64,000 nt of DNA from Gracilaria vermiculophylla (GCA_019155205.2 JAHNZQ020003147.1:1637111-1701110), one strand, 5' to 3'. Numbered from the stretch's first letter, positions 11,152-21,347 are shown. Translations and numbers: made by a program. The notes: generated from the sequence alone by a model not told the origin.

Positions 11152-12885
11152 TTATCTCCTCTGCGAGGCGTTGAGTCTCTCCTTCGCTAAGGAGAGTGCG
11201 TTCTCATATCGCCTTAGGATGGAGCGTTTGGCTTGTGCTGCTGTTGGCACCTGTGATCCATCCGCCGGGTGCGCCGTGGCGCGCGCCGTAATGACGGCAC
11301 TTGGCGGGATGCACGAGAGCACCAGATTGAAAGGAGCGGTCCCCGTGGAGCGGTGCACCTGCAGTTTGTATGCATACGTGAGGGGGCCCATATATGCGTC
11401 CCAATCCTTCTGATGGTCCGCAATGTAGTGCTTTAGCCTCGAGGCGGTGCTCTTGCTGAACCTTTCCGCCTGTCCGTTTGTCTGGGGGTGATAGGCAGTT
11501 GTAAACAACCGTTTCAACCCCAGCATGCCGGAGACGGCGCTGAAGAGTTTCGCCGCGAACTAAGGGCCATTGTCCGTAAGGACGTATAACGGTATCCCGT
11601 AGGGGAAAACCCAATGCTCCAGAGAGGCGTCGGCGATCACTGCTGCGGTAGTGCTCCGGAGGGGGATGGCACGTGTGATTTTCGAGAAACGATCCGTCAT
11701 CACGAGGAGAAATCGGTGCCCTCGCTCTGTCTTGGAGAGAGGACCCAAGATATCTATGACCACAAACTCCAACGGTCCTGAAGGTGGGAACAGAGTGAGC
11801 GGCGTCCGGTGTTTCCGTATATTACCCCTAGCGGCGGCGAAGGAGTAGCGATCCGCCATCGTTTGGAAAGCGTCATTAGCCATGTTCGGCCAATAGAACT
11901 CCCTCCGCATGGTGAAATACATCCTAGATCCACCGGGGTGCCCGGCGAGGCGAGGATAGTGCGAGAGATGCAGCACCCTCGCCCGCAGTTTCGCCGGGAC
12001 CACCTTCTGGAGAGCTCCATCAAGGGAGGCGCGGCGTACAAGCACGCTGTCTTGGTCAATGTCGAATGAAGATATCAAACTCCCCACAGTGGCGAGGCAC
12101 TTTCTGCAGTACGCATCCCTACTCTGCTCCTTCAGGAACTCCGCTACAGTAATGGGGAGAACTTTTTTCTCCTCCTCAACAAGATCCATCACCTCAGGGA
12201 GTCCACTATACCTGCCTGCAGGTTCACAGCATTCCAAACATTCTCCATTGGGTCCTTCTTTCCCGTCGGCGTCTTGGATGACCAGATAGGGGACGTTGTC
12301 CTCCAAAGGTGTTTTGTCTTTCTCCTCGGTGGAGATTCGCGAGAGCGCGTCCGCTGCCTGTTTTTTAATGCCGAGGCGGTAAAAGATATCAAACTCGAAC
12401 ACCAGGAGGCGCAGCCCCCACCTTTCCAGGCGACCGGAAGCATCTTTCAAAGACAGTATCCACTTCAATGGTTCGTGGTCTGTCCTTAAGGTGAAACGCG
12501 CGCCTTCGAGGTATGGGCGTAAAAGCAAAACGGTCCATGCGATGGCAGGACATTCGCGCTCGGATGTGGAGTAGTTCCGCTCCGTAGGTGTGAGGCTGTG
12601 ACTCCAGTATCCGATGGGTTGAAGTCCACCTTCCGGTTGCTCCTGTAGGAGGGCACATCCGACATGGTATTTACAGGCGTCAGTGTCCAGCACCATTCGG
12701 CCGTGCCGCTTCGGGAGTACCAAGATCGGTGGTTCTATTAGTCTCCTCATCAGGGTGTTCAAGGCTTCAAACTCCTCGTCCGTCAAGATACCCAATTGTG
12801 TCGGCATGTCCTTTTCCAAGAGGCAATTTAACGGCGCCGATATACGGGAGAAATTCGGTACAAACCTCCGAAAGACTTTACACAA
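11152..12885 (-). pseudogene. Element B RNase H and integrase
   Basis: A 441-codon frame (12885-11560) holds the connection domain, RNase H (VLDTDACKYHVG; TPTERNYSTSEREC; TLRTDHEPLKW) and the start of integrase. The zinc-binding domain keeps its two histidines (HLSHY...GH), but the two cysteines are replaced (MADRYSFAA). The catalytic core has D in VVIDILGPL and D in VLTDNGP. A TAG right after TDNGP ends the frame, and the core resumes at 11526-11152 with the catalytic glutamate in TNGQAERF. Apart from this stop and the lost cysteines the region is nearly intact. Confidence 0.85.
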
Positions 12886-12889
12886 ACCT

Positions 12890-13454
12890 AGGAAGGAGCG
12901 GAGCTCCGTCTGGTTTGTGGGAGGGTGAGCTTCCTAGATGGAATCCTGAGTCTTCCTGGAAACTTGTAGACGGCCCAGGAGTACAACGTACCTCAGGTAG
13001 TCCACGGACGACTTGAAAAAGAAACATTTCTCCAGATTCAAGGTGAGCCCAGCATCCTTTAGGAGTTGGAGCACGTGCTTCACATGAATGAAGTGCTCCT
13101 CCACGCTGCGGGAGTATATGATGACGTCATCGATATACACCAAATCGTACTACCACTTCATCTCTGACAGGATTACGTCCACTGCTCGTCGGAACGTAGC
13201 GGGTGCATTCTTCAATCCAAATGGAATCCTTAGGAATCTGAGGATCCCACAGCGCGAGGTGAACGTTGTCTTATCCTTATCGGAGTTGTCCATCTAAATC
13301 TGCCAGTAGCCACTGTTGGCATCCAGCATGGAGAAAACGTATGCATCGCCTAAGGAGTCGATACATTCATCCATACGGGGTATCGGGTACGAATCGCGTA
13401 CCGTCACCTCATTGAGGCGTCTGTAGTCAATACAGAACCTTAAAGAGCCATCTT
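12890..13454 (-). pseudogene. Element B reverse transcriptase (partial, N-terminus in gap)
   Basis: Two frames separated by stops and shifts. The first runs from the gap edge to 13294, with DGSLRFCIDYRRLNE and SMLDANSGYW. The second is 13143-12934, with MVYIDDVIIYSRS containing the catalytic YIDD. The finger subdomain lies in the N run at 13455-13554. The frame break between about 13290 and 13145 makes this copy non-functional as assembled. Confidence 0.8.
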
Positions 13455-13554
13455 NNNNNNNNNNNNNNNNNNNNNNNNNNNNNNNNNNNNNNNNNNNNNN
13501 NNNNNNNNNNNNNNNNNNNNNNNNNNNNNNNNNNNNNNNNNNNNNNNNNNNNNN
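13455..13554. other. Assembly gap of 100 N inside element B pol
   Basis: Exactly 100 N. In element A the distance between the flanking landmarks (ESPLR at ~2776 and DGSLRF at ~3222) is about 445 bp. The real missing sequence is therefore probably near 450 bp, and the 100 N is a placeholder. Confidence 0.95.
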
Positions 13555-14254
13555 GCCGTAACGGCGACTCCTTAAGGTTAGCGAGCACAACCCTAAAGGG
13601 GACGTTCGGTATTACTTCCATAACACCGTTCGCCATCATGGAGTGCTGCTTTGTCGTCAGGTGTGGACTCCCCTGTAGGAACGAAAGGCCAGATGCAGAG
13701 GTCTGCACCCAGACTTCAGCCTGACTCCTTGCGGGTATTTCGACGTTCTTCACCACGCGGAGCTTATTTGACTGCGTCTCCTTCGGAAGGGTACCCACGT
13801 AGCGCGCGTTGGCGTCCGGTCCTGGAGATGAGGACAAGATACCTACAGGGGCGGCGTCGTGAAACGTCACCTTCCGCAGGCGTGGGTAGATTGCAGGTAC
13901 ATACCGATCCACAAAGGAAGTGCCCAATATGCATTGTGCCGCCAAGTTGGTCGCCACGAGGAACCACACTCTCACCTGTGCGGAGCCCAACGGGAGATAC
14001 AGGGATATTGCTCCGAGGATGTTCAATGCTCGATGCGACGCATCGCGCACGGTAGGGAGCTTGCTAGTTCTCAAGGAGGCGAAAGCAGCCCGCGAAAGAA
14101 CGTCTGCGTGCACCAGATTGGGGCCAGCTCCAGTATCCAGGATAGCACGCACCGTAATGGAGGCGAGCGAGGAACATCCTATAGATGCGAATACCTTGTA
14201 ATGCTCACGGCGGAGCGTGCAAACAGAATCCTCAAAGGTGTCGAATGGGTCCAT
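13555..14254 (-). pseudogene. Element B aspartic protease (retropepsin) region
   Basis: Opens at an ATG (14254) shortly after the internal purine tract. The retropepsin active site is intact as ILDTGAGPNLV around residues 38-48, and an ILGTSFVDRY segment lies further on. The frame stays open until the assembly gap and continues into the pre-RT linker. In Ty3/gypsy elements this enzyme cleaves the gag-pol polyprotein. It is listed as a pseudogene only because the polyprotein as a whole is interrupted. Confidence 0.75.
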
Positions 14255-14303
14255 CGGGATTGGGGGGCTCGCCGACTCTCCGTCGACGGAGAAGACGGCT
14301 TGC

Positions 14304-14317
14304 CCCCCTTTCCTAAA
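14304..14317 (-). other. Exact internal copy of the polypurine tract, gag-protease boundary
   Basis: The minus strand reads TTTAGGAAAGGGGG, identical to the 3' polypurine tract at 7751-7764 and to the copy at 10570-10583. It lies about 50 bp upstream of the protease-pol ATG. Position and sequence are largely kept in A (2016-2029). Confidence 0.55.
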
Positions 14318-14367
14318 GGCGACCTCCGTGGAGCTGAGGCTTGATGGTAAAGAGCCACGCGAAGCCT

Positions 14368-16638
14368 CTACTCGTGGCTCTGAGGGTTTTCCTGGTTGGA
14401 GAGGGGCTGAGTTCCAATCGAGGACGGCTTCTGCGGTTGTGCATCGAGACGTGACGTGCTCCCTTGAAATGCAACCGGTTTAGATACCGGCACCTGCTTT
14501 GTGGGTACAAGTGTCAGTGGGACAGGCTGCACTCCCAGTGGAGCACGGTAACCGTAGTATGCTTGAGGGGAGCGGATGTCGCGATACGCGGTTCGATAAC
14601 TTCCGCTCTCCGTTGGTGTGTGCTTCGGGTCCTGGAAGTTTTTCTCCCGTTCCTGCAGAATGGCGGCCCTCATTGACGGGGTGAGAGTCGTACAGTGCAC
14701 GGGCTCTCGAGACAAGCAAATCCTGCAAGTCGGTGGGTAGCCTCGAGGGCTCGCAAATCGGACGCTTCTGTGAGATCCTGCCGAGGCGTACGAGGTTGGG
14801 GAACGAGGGTGTCCTCGTCCTAGAAGGTGCTCCCTGTGATGAGGCGTATGTGAGGGCAAGGGCTGCTTGCACTCCCATGAGCGTGAGCTCGTCGACGTCC
14901 TCCGAGGTGCTGGAGACCAACGTCAGGGCGGATGCCCGACGGGTCCTTGAGGCCGCCGGTTTGTCTGAAAGTGGAGTATGACTTTGACGAGCCGCACTGT
15001 GGGTATCCCATAGGATTCCGCGAAACACGCAAGCTCCGTATAGGTGGTCTTTGGGTGCGTTGTACGGTGATTGTGCACCCTCGCGCGTATCGAGGGAAAA
15101 AGTCCCTGGACAAACAGCGACTTCAACCGGCTTTAGGAGTACACGTTCCCACACCGTAGGGCCTTCGTCCACAGCTTCTGTGAGAACTCCGTCTCGGTCA
15201 TTCCCGTGTTCTCCCTATAGGAGGTGACTTCAGCATCAGCTATCACCTCGTCCGTGGCGTACCTTTTAAGGAGGAATTTGAGCACCTCCGGGTACGTCGT
15301 CCAGATCTCCGTTCCAGGATCATTCACAATGGTGCTCTCCCCCGTGACGCGCGGCTGCATCAGCGAGTGCGCTTGGCCTGTGAGGTAGAACTGAAAGCAC
15401 CGTACGGCGGCACCTTCATGGGCACCATTGGTGTTACACGCTAAATGGAAGCGCGTGAGAAAATTGAACACCGAGATGGCGTCTTCGACTTGGAAGGAAT
15501 GTTTCTTCATTTGAATATCCATGCGGCGCTGGATCTTCGTGAGTCGTTTAGCGACCGACGCGTCGTAAAGAGTGGAGCGATCATTCAATCTGTAGCTGTC
15601 ATATTCCACCACTTTGGCGAAGAGGTCGTTAAGCGGAACAACCTTCCTGACCCTTGTGCTCTTCTCCTTGGGAGGTATACTGTCCTCCGAGCTGGAGCTG
15701 TTTACGGATTCGGAGTCTGAGCTTCTCTCCGAATCGGTGTCTCGCTTTCTTCTTTTCTCCCTCCGTTTCTTTCGGCGTCTTTCCTTGAGGTGGTCTGGGT
15801 TACTGACGATACCCCCGTTATCGCGATCCACCCGAGGAGTATCCTGTCCTTCTCTCCTTGGGTGAATTCCTTGGCTACCGGTATCTTGTCCTCCTCCTCG
15901 GGGCATCAGGTCCAGACGGTGCATACCGAGATTCCTGAGGTGGTCCCGTTTCCCTACAGCAGTATCCTTTCCTCCTCTGGCGTAGGGGGTGGCTGTATCC
16001 TGTCCTTCTCTGTCCGGGGTCACCCTAGATGTTGATAGAGGGAACCTCTCCTGTAAGGAAGAATAACTTTGAAACGCAGCTGCAGGGAGCAGCTTAGCGG
16101 GTCGGGAGCGAACCTTCGCACGGATAAAATCCGAGATCACCTCTAAGAAGGGGTCGGAATACAGCAAAGCATCCACAGCACGGTGAGCGCTCTCCGTTGC
16201 CATTTCCTCCACAAGGACGTGGCGGCGCGCTCCAAAGTGGGCTTCAACACCTGCAGGTATTCTTTCGACCAGCTCATGGGAGAGCCAATCCGTAAGGCGC
16301 GGCGGGGTCAGCGACTCCAGGAGGAAAAAAGCCTCTGGGTGTTCCTGTCCCTGCAGCTCCCGAGGTGGCGGCTGCGATGCCGTGTGCGGTTCTTCAACCT
16401 CCACATCGGTGTTCTCCAGAGTTGTCACGGGGGATTCCACTTGCCTCCGATCACGCATTCTCCTAAGGCGATTCCTGAAACGCTCCACAGAGGAGCCTGG
16501 ATTCCGAAGGAGACTTTCAGTGTCCTCCAGTGTGGCGGCCATCTCCTGGGGAGCGCTGCGCTTGCTGCCCCCACCAACGGAGTCGGTTGCTTGAGGATCC
16601 TGCAGGGGGGGTCCCATTGAATGTTCTGAGGGGTCCAT
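14368..16638 (-). pseudogene. Element B gag
   Basis: Starts at ATG 16638 and runs 501 codons to a TAA at 15133-15135. Element A has a sense codon (GAA) there, so this is a single nonsense change, and the same frame continues to ~14923 before a shift to the frame covering 14859-14368. Order of parts: an N-terminal region (residues 1-190); a segment with repeated Gly-Gln-Asp-Thr units (~205-280); an Arg/Lys-rich basic block and Ser-rich acidic block (~285-335); and a capsid-like region (~345-500) conserved with A. A CRICLS segment occurs near the C-terminus, but no canonical CCHC knuckle is present. Confidence 0.75.
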
Positions 16639-16780
16639 AGAGGAGTAGGTCGGGGGTGATTTTCTCCCACTTCCGAATCACCTTAAGGAAGAATTTCACT
16701 GTTTGGGGGGTGGTCGTTGCAAACGAGAATCACTGTTCTGCTGCTACTTTTGCGAATCTTTCAGGAACGGTGACCTTCTA

Positions 16781-16795
16781 AGTCGGTAGAGCAGT
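16781..16795 (-). other. Candidate primer-binding site of element B, tRNA D-arm type
   Basis: The 15 bases directly inside the 5' LTR read ACTGCTCTACCGACT in the element's sense. The complement, AGTCGGTAGAGCAGT, matches the D-arm (A-box) region of many elongator tRNAs rather than a tRNA 3' CCA end. A TGG-starting site is absent. This suggests priming by a 5' tRNA fragment. Confidence 0.55.
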
Positions 16796-17908
16796 TGTGG
16801 TACTTTCAGTCCTCCTTTCGAGGTAGTAGAGCACAACTTCCATTAGGAGTTTTTGTTGACTCCAGAAGTGCGTGTTCCTAAAGGTGGTCTCCGATATCCG
16901 CCGTCACGAGCCGGCGTAATTCTTAAAGGGGATCCGCAAACATTAAGCGGAGGGAGAGGTTCACTGGGCGGACAATGCTCCTACAGGCGCTGCTATGATG
17001 CGACTTGGGGATCGGCGGCTTAGAAAACTGAGGATGATCGACGAGAGTCTCCAACCGGAAAAGTAAATTGTAGTACAGTGGCTCCTAAGGAAAGAGGGTG
17101 GTTTGGCCCTAAGGTATGATATTCCTAAGGAGGGCTCGTAATTTATTAGCTGGGCCACGTGGTGCATAATCTCGCCCGCGTGTGCTACAGTATCCTTAAG
17201 GCACGGTAGAATTATTATTTATTTTAGATAATTTATGCAGGTATTTAGTACAGTAGCGAGACCTGCCGAGGCGGGCTCCCGGCTTGATACTTAATCTGCC
17301 GGTTGAGCTCCACCTCTGGGGAAGTAAATACAAGCACCATTGAGTCTTCTTCTACTTTTGCGGTTGGAGTCTCTTGTGTATCTACGCAGGTTTCTAAGAC
17401 ACCGATCCCCAGGTCGCATCATAGCAGCGCCTGTAGGAGCATTGTCCGCCCAGTGAACCTCCCCCTTCGCTTGGTGTTTGCGGATCCCCTTTCAGAATTT
17501 CCCCGGCTCGCGACAGCGGATACCGGAGACCACCTTTAGAAATACGCGCCTTTGGAGTCAACAAAAACTCCTAACGGACGTTGTGCTTTACTTCCTCGAC
17601 AGGAGAGCGGACAGTACCACATAGATGAAGACTCAAGGGTGCTTGTCTTTACTTCCCCAGAGGTGGCGCTCAACCGGCAGATTAAGTATCAAGCCGGGAG
17701 CCCGCCTCGGCAGGTCTCATTACTGTAGTAATTATTTGCATAAATTAACTAAAATAAATAATGATTCTACCGTTACTTAAGAATACTATTGCGCACGCGG
17801 GCGGAATTATGCACCAGGTGGCCCAGCTTATAAAATACGAGCCCTCCTTAGGAATATCACGCCATAAGGCAACACCACCAATTTTTCCTTAGGAGCCACT
17901 GTACTAAA
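16796..17908 (-). repeat. 5' LTR of element B, interrupted by a solo LTR
   Basis: The outer LTR consists of 16796-17068 and 17627-17908 and has the same order and orientation as 7193-7748. The interior 17069-17621 is a second LTR in the opposite orientation, flanked by TAAAT and TAGAT. The outer end reads GTACTAAA followed by GTACA and then CCCGG. Confidence 0.8.
17069..17621 (+). mobile_element. Solo LTR nested in element B's 5' LTR
   Basis: A 553-bp LTR of the same family reading TGTAGTAC...GTACCACA on the plus strand. It splits the outer LTR between a CCGGAAAAG segment and a GAAGACTCAAGG segment that are contiguous at 7456-7480. The flanking 5-mers TAAAT (17064-17068) and TAGAT (17622-17626) are a target duplication with one transition. 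It has no internal region, so it is a product of LTR-LTR recombination. Confidence 0.85.
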
Positions 17909-17913
17909 GTACA

Positions 17914-18115
17914 CCCGGAACCGCCTCCACGGAGATGCACGAGCCCTCGGTTGGTACGCCGTGCGGGAAAAGGGAAGTATGAAGGAACGCCTGAAGGAGA
18001 GGGTGTGTCAAATCGCCGGAGGCCGTACTAACATTAGCACCGACAACAGCCACTTATGGACCTAGTTTTGGAACGATGCACATCGAGGACGTAGTGCAAT
18101 ACAGGAAATGGGGTA
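17914..18115 (+). mobile_element. Displaced 3' untranslated end of element A
   Basis: These ~200 bp match, reverse-complemented, B's region 7749-7960, including the segments around GAACGCCTGAA and CGAGGACGT. They end in a degraded polypurine tract (18100-18113, 11 of 14 bases) directly before an LTR. Together with CCCGG at the left edge this shows that A continues on the far side of B. Confidence 0.75.
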
Positions 18116-18619
18116 CGTAGTACAGTGGATCTGCAGGTGATATTGGAGAGTGGCTTTATGGCACATTATTCCAAAGGAAGGCTTGTATGTTATTAACTGA
18201 GCCACGAGACACACAACTCGGCCCGCGTGCGCTACAGTATTCTTGAGGGACGGTAGAATTTAGATTTATTTTATTTAATTGGTGCAGGTACTTAATACAG
18301 TAGTGAGACTTGTCAAGGCGGGCTCCTGGCTTGCTTCATAATCTGCCGGTCGTAAACCAACCACCCTTGAGTGTTCATTTATGTTTCCAGTTGGAAACTC
18401 CCGTTTCGCCTCGTAGTAGCACCTGTAAGAGCATTATCCGCCCAGTGAACCTCCCCCTCCGCTTGGTGATTGCGGATCACCTTTAAGAATTCTTTTGGCT
18501 CATGAGAGCGATTCCCGGAGATCATCTACAGGAATGCGAGCATTTGGAGTCACCAAAAACTCTGAACAGACGTTTTGCACTACTAAACGTACCTCAAAAG
18601 GAGAACTGACCGTACCACA
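18116..18619 (+). repeat. 3' LTR of element A
   Basis: An LTR of ~504 bp reading CGTAGTAC...GTACCACA, the orientation expected for a plus-strand element. It is more diverged than B's LTRs and somewhat shorter. The following bases GCTCT (18620-18624) would be A's right target duplication, but its partner lies outside the window. Confidence 0.8.
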
Positions 18620-19235
18620 GCTCTGTTAAAAAAACACGAGCGCTTGTTAGAAATATTTTGTCGTAGACAACAACGCAATGTCCTGTTAGCATCTACGGTA
18701 CTACATTTCTGAGTCGCCGCCAAGTTTGATGTTTGTGAGATTCTGCAGATGATTGTGGACCATGTCATCAAACCAAATGCCACGCGTAGTAGACATGTGT
18801 AGCATTTTTGTGACAAAAAAGCGTTGCTGTGAAAAAAGTAGATGGCATGGTTGAAGATTGGCGGTTGGAAGTTTCATTTTCTCAGCAAATGGTAAGAAAA
18901 GAACGAGCGACGTTTAGTTCATTATTGAAACATAGCATTGACCAAGTTGTGCACAGCACGTTGACAATGTATCAATTTTCATCACTTCAACATAGAACTT
19001 ATAGTTTGTTGTGATGGAGTGGCGATGAGGTTTTGGATCGATTGTACGTTATGTTGTGCAGTTGAAGGCATTGAATGGGGTGGTGTGAATTGGGCACGAA
19101 GCAAATGCGTTTGAATTATGGATTTGGAAGAATGTAATTGCAAGTTGACTGACGCGCGGGGCGCGCTTAAGGGGCGCACGGCGGCACGCGGCGGGTGGCG
19201 CGGCGGCGCGACGCAGCGGCGCGGCGGCGGCGACG
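18620..19235. other. Intergenic leader before the GC-rich island
   Basis: About 520 bp of ordinary base composition holds no recognised gene. At about 19145 the composition switches within a few tens of bases to more than 75% GC by eye. A small ATG-initiated frame at 19118 overlaps the SRP receptor gene out of frame and has no support. Confidence 0.6.
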
Positions 19236-19810
19236 ATGATCGACGCGTTCTGCATCTTCGAGCGCGGCGGCGCCGTGCTGTGGCGGCGCGCGTACGTGCC
19301 GCTGCGCGGCGACCCGCTGGCGGCGTTCGTGCGCGGCGTGCTGCTGCAGGACCGCCTGGCGCTGCGCGAGTTCCACTACCGCTCGTACGCGCTGCGCTGG
19401 AGCGTGGACGCCGCGCGCGCGCTCGTGTTCGTCGTGCTGTTCCAGGCGGCGCTGCGCCCCGCGTACGCGCCCGACCTGCTGCGCCGCGCGCGCGCGCGCT
19501 TCGCGCCGCGCATGCGCGCGCGCGCGCCCGCCGCCGTCGACACCGCCGCCGACTACTCCTCCTTCGCCAAGACCTTCGACGCGCTCACCGACGCCGCCGA
19601 GCGCCGCGCGCTGCGCCGCGCCGCGCGCCCCGCCTCCCCGCCGCCGTCGCGCGCGCTGCAGCCGCCGCCGCCGCCGCCGTCGCCGCCGTCGCCGCCGCTC
19701 ACGGACAAGCCGCCGCCGCCGCACATGCACAAGCCGCCGCCGCCGCGGCCCAAGCCGCCCGCGCACGCGGCGCGCGCCGCGCGCCGCCAGCAGCGCGGCG
19801 CGCGCGCCGC

Positions 19811-19843
<33 letters not shown>

Positions 19844-21086
19844 GCCGCAGCGCGCGCAGCCGCCCAAGCCGCGCGCCAAGAAGATGAGGCCGCCCGCAAA
19901 GTCGCGCGCCGACGCCGTGTCGGCGCTGGACCTCAGCGAGCGCCCTGCCGCCAACGCCGACGCCGACGCCTCCACCACCGTCGCCGACGGCGACGAAGAC
20001 GACGACGAGCGTCTGCAGCAGTTTCGCGAGCGCTTTTTGCCGCGCGGCGCCGAGCAGGACGCCGACGCACACTCGTCGCTCAGCGCCTCGGACAGCAGCA
20101 GCGACGACGAAGACGACGACGAGGAGCGTGGGGGCGGCGGCGGGGTGCTGTCGTACCTCGGGGCGCTGGCGGGCGGCACGACGCTGAGCGACGAGCAGCT
20201 GCAGCCGGCGATGCGGCACTTTGGCGAGTTCTTGGTGGGCAAGAACGTGGCGCACGACGTGGCCGAGCAGCTGATGCAGTCGGTGCAGCAGAGCCTGCGC
20301 GGGCAGCGCGTGCGGTCGGCGCGCGGCGTGCGCGGGGCGGTGCGGCAGGCGGTGCACGACGCGCTGACGCGCACGCTGAGCGCGCGCGGCGGCGGGGGGG
20401 GCGGCGGGCTGGTGGCGGACATTGAGGCGCGGCGCGGGGGGGCGGGGGGGGGGGGGCGGCGGCGGCCGTACGTGGTGACGTTCTGCGGGGTGAACGGCGT
20501 GGGCAAGAGCACGACGCTGGCCAAGACGGCGTACTACCTGCGGCGGCACGGGCTGACGGTGATGATTGCGGCGTGCGACACGTTCCGCGCGGGGGCGGTG
20601 GAGCAGCTGCGCACGCACGTGCGGTGCCTGGGCGACGGGGTGCAGCTGTTCGACAAGGGGTACGGGCGCGACGCGGCGGCGGTGGCGGGCGACGCGATCC
20701 GGCGCGCGGCGGAGCTGGCGCTGGACGTGGTGCTGGTGGACACGGCGGGGCGCATGCAGCACAACGCGCCGCTGATGGCGGCGCTGGCGCGGCTGGTGCG
20801 CGCCAACCGCCCGGAGCGCGTGCTGTTCGTGGGCGAGGCGCTGGCGGGCAACGACGCGGTGGACCAGGTGCGGCAGTTTGCGCGCGCGCTGGCGGAGCTG
20901 GCGGCGGGCGCGCGGCTGCACGGCGTCGTGCTCACCAAGATGGACACGGTGGACGACCGCGTGGGCGCGGCCGTGTCGCTGGTGTACGCCACGGGCGTGC
21001 CCATCGAGTTTGTGGGCGTGGGGCAGACGTACACGGACCTGCGGCGCGTCGACACGCGCGCGCTCGTCAACGCGCTGCTGCGCTGA
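19236..21086 (+). CDS. SRPRA: Signal recognition particle receptor subunit alpha (SR-alpha), GTPase
   Basis: A 616-residue protein. Its N-terminus begins like known SR-alpha proteins (MIDAFCIFERGGAVLW) and forms the SRX domain (about 1-125) that binds SR-beta at the ER membrane. A long linker (about 126-300) is Pro/Ala-rich and includes ten glutamines (193-202) and Asp/Glu-rich tracts near 250 and 287. The NG GTPase domain follows: N helices ~300-405, G1 GVNGVGKST (418-426), DTFRAG (448-453), G3 DTAGRM (502-507), G4 TKMD (567-570), and a C-terminal FVGVGQTYTDL segment. These are the diagnostic motifs of the SRP GTPases. It docks ribosome-SRP complexes at the ER. Homology of the first residues fixes the start. 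No intron is seen. The linker is low complexity and GC-driven. Confidence 0.95.
19812..19841 (+). repeat. (CAG)10 microsatellite in SR-alpha
   Basis: Ten CAG codons in frame encode a polyglutamine run in the linker of SR-alpha. It is the one clear run in the island that is not GC-only. Confidence 0.9.
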
Positions 21087-21323
21087 GCGCCGCGCGCCGC
21101 GCGCCGCGCGCGCCAAACGGCGCGCGCCAAACAGCGCCGCGCGCGCCGCCGTCTTACACCGCCGCGCCGTCCGCCGCGCGCGCGCTCTTGCGAGCCGTCA
21201 TGTGCGCCGCTGCGCCCTGCGCGCTGCTTATAAACGCGCTGCTCCCCCGCAGCCCCCCGCCCGCACCTCCCCGCCGCCGCGCCCCCGCCGTCCCGTCGCC
21301 CCCCCCGCCGTCCCGTCGCCCCC
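21087..21323 (+). promoter_or_regulatory. Intergenic region with TATAAA box before the LURP-one-like gene
   Basis: TATAAA at 21229-21234 lies 90 bp upstream of the ATG at 21324. In sequence this GC-rich an AT-only hexamer is conspicuous, and its distance suits a core promoter. Nothing else is recognised in these 237 bp. Confidence 0.45.
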
Positions 21324-21347
21324 ATGGCGCAGCCGCCGCCGCCCGCG

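Larger units (their letters stand above)
7193..17908 (-). mobile_element. Element B: near-complete Ty3/gypsy chromodomain retrotransposon inserted in element A
   Basis: Minus-strand element bounded by LTRs in the same orientation at 7193-7748 (3' LTR) and 16796-17908 (5' LTR, itself interrupted). Reading leftward it has a primer-binding site, gag, protease, RT, RNase H, integrase and chromodomain, then a ~2.8-kb region with an antisense ORF, a polypurine tract and the 3' LTR. Motifs are better preserved than in A (LDTGA protease, YIDD RT, D-D-E integrase), but stops remain. CCCGG flanks the left end directly and recurs 5 bp beyond the right end. An assembly gap removes the N-terminal part of RT. 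Confidence 0.85.
241..18619 (+). mobile_element. Element A: degenerate Ty3/gypsy chromodomain retrotransposon, interrupted by element B
   Basis: A plus-strand Ty3/gypsy element reading gag, protease, reverse transcriptase, RNase H, integrase and chromodomain between about 246 and 5964. An antisense ORF region follows, and B is inserted at 7193. The sequence resumes at 17914 with about 200 bp that match, in the other orientation, B's 3' untranslated region. It then has a degraded polypurine tract and a 3' LTR (18116-18619) in the orientation expected for a plus-strand element. CCCGG occurs at 7188-7192 and again at 17914-17918 and is the candidate target duplication of B. Every domain of A carries stops or frameshifts, and A lacks more than a kilobase of the antisense ORF that B retains. 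A's 5' LTR lies outside the window. Confidence 0.8.

Noticed and set aside
19118..20425. A 435-codon frame starting upstream of SR-alpha
   Set aside because: It overlaps SR-alpha out of frame and becomes an Arg/Ala repeat with no recognised domain.
19167..21116. A 649-codon frame on the minus strand opposite SR-alpha, and other long frames across the GC island
   Set aside because: In sequence this GC-rich, stop codons are rare in all frames. The alternatives are Arg/Ala/Pro-rich without motifs, while SR-alpha is unmistakable.
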